14,882 nucleotides of DNA. Origin: CAYLGY01 sp964383325 (GTDB lineage Bacteria > Pseudomonadota > Alphaproteobacteria > Rhizobiales > Rhizobiaceae). The DNA lies in assembly GCA_964383325.1 (NCBI GenBank), contig CAYLGY010000064.1:1-14882 (forward strand), given 5' to 3'. The notes beneath the pieces are model-generated. The model did not search any database. It saw only the letters and a program-made list of their open reading frames with translations, and was not told the origin of the DNA. Shown here in pieces: positions 13,856 to 14,882 of this stretch. The position numbers were made by a program, and so were the translations under genes. Every line of letters starts with the position of its first letter. Position 1 is the first letter of the stretch.

Positions 13856-14882
13856 ATGAAGACACGTGCTGCGGTTGCGGTCGGCGCAGGCAAGCCCCTC
13901 GAGATCATGGAAGTGGATCTTGAAGGACCGCGTGCCGGCGAGGTGCTGGTCGAGATCAAGGCCACCGGCATCTGCCACACGGATGAGTTCACCCTGTCCG
14001 GCGCCGATCCGGAGGGGATCTTCCCCTCGATCCTCGGTCATGAAGGCGCGGGTGTCGTCGTCGACGTCGGCCCCGGGGTCACCTCCGTGAAGAAGGGCGA
14101 TCACGTTATTCCGCTCTATACGCCCGAATGCCGCGAATGCCCGTCCTGCCTGTCGCAGAAAACCAATCTGTGCACCGCCATTCGCTCGACGCAGGGACAG
14201 GGGCTGATGCCGGATGGCACCTCGCGCTTTTCCGTCAATGGCGAGAAGCTGTTCCATTACATGGGCTGTTCGACTTTCTCCAATCATACCGTCCTGCCGG
14301 AAATCGCGGTTGCCAAGGTCAATCCCGACGCGCCGTTCGACAAGATCTGCTATATCGGCTGTGGCGTCACCACCGGCATCGGCGCCGTGATCAATACCGC
14401 GAAGGTCACGCCGGGCGCGACGGCAATCGTCTTCGGTCTGGGCGACATCGGGCTCAATGTCATTCAAGGCCTGCGCCTTGTCGGCGCGGACATGATCATC
14501 GGCGTCGATCTGAATGAGGACAAGAAGGCATGGGGCGAGCGCTTCGGGATGACGCATTTCGTCAATCCGAAGGATGTCGGAGACGATCTCGTCCCCTATC
14601 TCGTCAACATGACCAAGCGCGGTGCCGACCAGATTGGCGGCGCCGACTACACGTTCGACTGCACGGGCAATGTAAATGTCATGCGCCAGGCGCTGGAATC
14701 GGCGCATCGCGGGTGGGGCGAATCGATCATCATCGGTGTAGCCGGGGCCGGCCAGGAAATCTCGACGCGGCCGTTCCAGCTCGTAACCGGCAGGGTCTGG
14801 AAAGGCACTGCCTTTGGCGGCGCGCGTGGCCGCACCGACGTGCCGAAAATCGTTGACTGGTACATGGACGGCAAGATCGAGA
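13856..14882 (+). CDS. frmA: S-(hydroxymethyl)glutathione dehydrogenase / class III alcohol dehydrogenase, 3' end cut by window
   Basis: 342 codons are present; the family has about 370, so only some 30 residues are missing. Catalytic zinc ligands are Cys40 (GICHTDEF), His62/Glu63 (LGHEGAG) and Cys169 (GCGVTTGIGAV). Structural zinc is held by Cys92, 95, 98 and 106 in TPECRECPSCLSQKTNLC. The NAD site is FGLGDIGLNVIQG. Arg110 in IRSTQGQGLMPDGTSRF is the residue that binds the glutathione carboxylate in class III enzymes and favours this over ordinary alcohol dehydrogenase. It oxidises the formaldehyde-glutathione adduct with NAD+ and can reduce S-nitrosoglutathione. It lies 62 bases after dadX on the same strand. 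A FrmR repressor or S-formylglutathione hydrolase gene is not visible and may lie beyond the edge. The symbol adhC is also used for this family. Confidence 0.95.
   Translation, partial: MKTRAAVAVGAGKPLEIMEVDLEGPRAGEVLVEIKATGICHTDEFTLSGADPEGIFPSILGHEGAGVVVDVGPGVTSVKKGDHVIPLYTPECRECPSCLSQKTNLCTAIRSTQGQGLMPDGTSRFSVNGEKLFHYMGCSTFSNHTVLPEIAVAKVNPDAPFDKICYIGCGVTTGIGAVINTAKVTPGATAIVFGLGDIGLNVIQGLRLVGADMIIGVDLNEDKKAWGERFGMTHFVNPKDVGDDLVPYLVNMTKRGADQIGGADYTFDCTGNVNVMRQALESAHRGWGESIIIGVAGAGQEISTRPFQLVTGRVWKGTAFGGARGRTDVPKIVDWYMDGKIE

Overview
The window looks like chromosomal DNA of a high-GC alphaproteobacterium, most likely of the Hyphomicrobiales/Rhizobiales type. Three things suggest this: GC-rich codon use, the neighbourhood efp - inositol monophosphatase - MotA/TolQ-like - OmpA/MotB-like, and a DadA/alanine racemase pair of proteobacterial type. 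The lineage is an inference from gene content; no rRNA or tRNA is present. Fifteen protein genes are supported. Two of them run off the window: a cyclase-family gene at the left edge and a class III alcohol dehydrogenase at the right edge. No transposase, phage gene or CRISPR array was seen.

Layout. (1) 1-930, minus: a cyclase/kynurenine-formamidase-like hydrolase with a very strong ribosome site, its own promoter candidate and codon use unlike its neighbours. (2) 931-1210: a non-coding gap holding an 11-bp inverted repeat (1003-1013 / 1159-1169) that encloses smaller hairpins; it is either a structured RNA or a small non-autonomous element. (3) 1211-6600, all minus: ThiE-like protein, Sel1-repeat exported protein, an intrinsic terminator, then efp, inositol monophosphatase, a MotA/TolQ/ExbB-like channel subunit and its MotB/OmpA-like partner. 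(4) 6788-8428, plus: an AMP-forming acyl-CoA synthetase, divergent from the ThiE-like gene and convergent with the next cluster. (5) 8432-10479, minus: VanZ-like, DUF2157 and GDYXXLXY-domain membrane/envelope genes in one likely operon. (6) 10480-10891: a 412-nt divergent intergenic region with several hairpins. (7) 10892-13793, plus: a Rnk/GreA-GreB-fold regulator, dadA and dadX/alr, each joined to the next by an ATGA stop/start overlap. (8) 13856-end, plus: glutathione-dependent formaldehyde dehydrogenase.

How the genes work together. DadX racemises L-alanine to D-alanine and DadA oxidises D-alanine to pyruvate and ammonia, the classical alanine catabolic route. What is unusual is a Rnk-like RNA-polymerase-binding-type protein as the translationally coupled first gene, behind a hairpin-rich leader. 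The MotA/MotB-like pair resembles an ion-driven two-subunit machine anchored to peptidoglycan, but it sits with housekeeping genes rather than flagellar or defence genes. The ThiE-like protein has lost almost every residue that thiamin phosphate synthase uses for catalysis. I did not find a complete new defence or mobile system. The strongest candidates for something new are the rnk-like/dad operon with its leader, the structured element at 1003-1169, and the degenerate ThiE paralogue.
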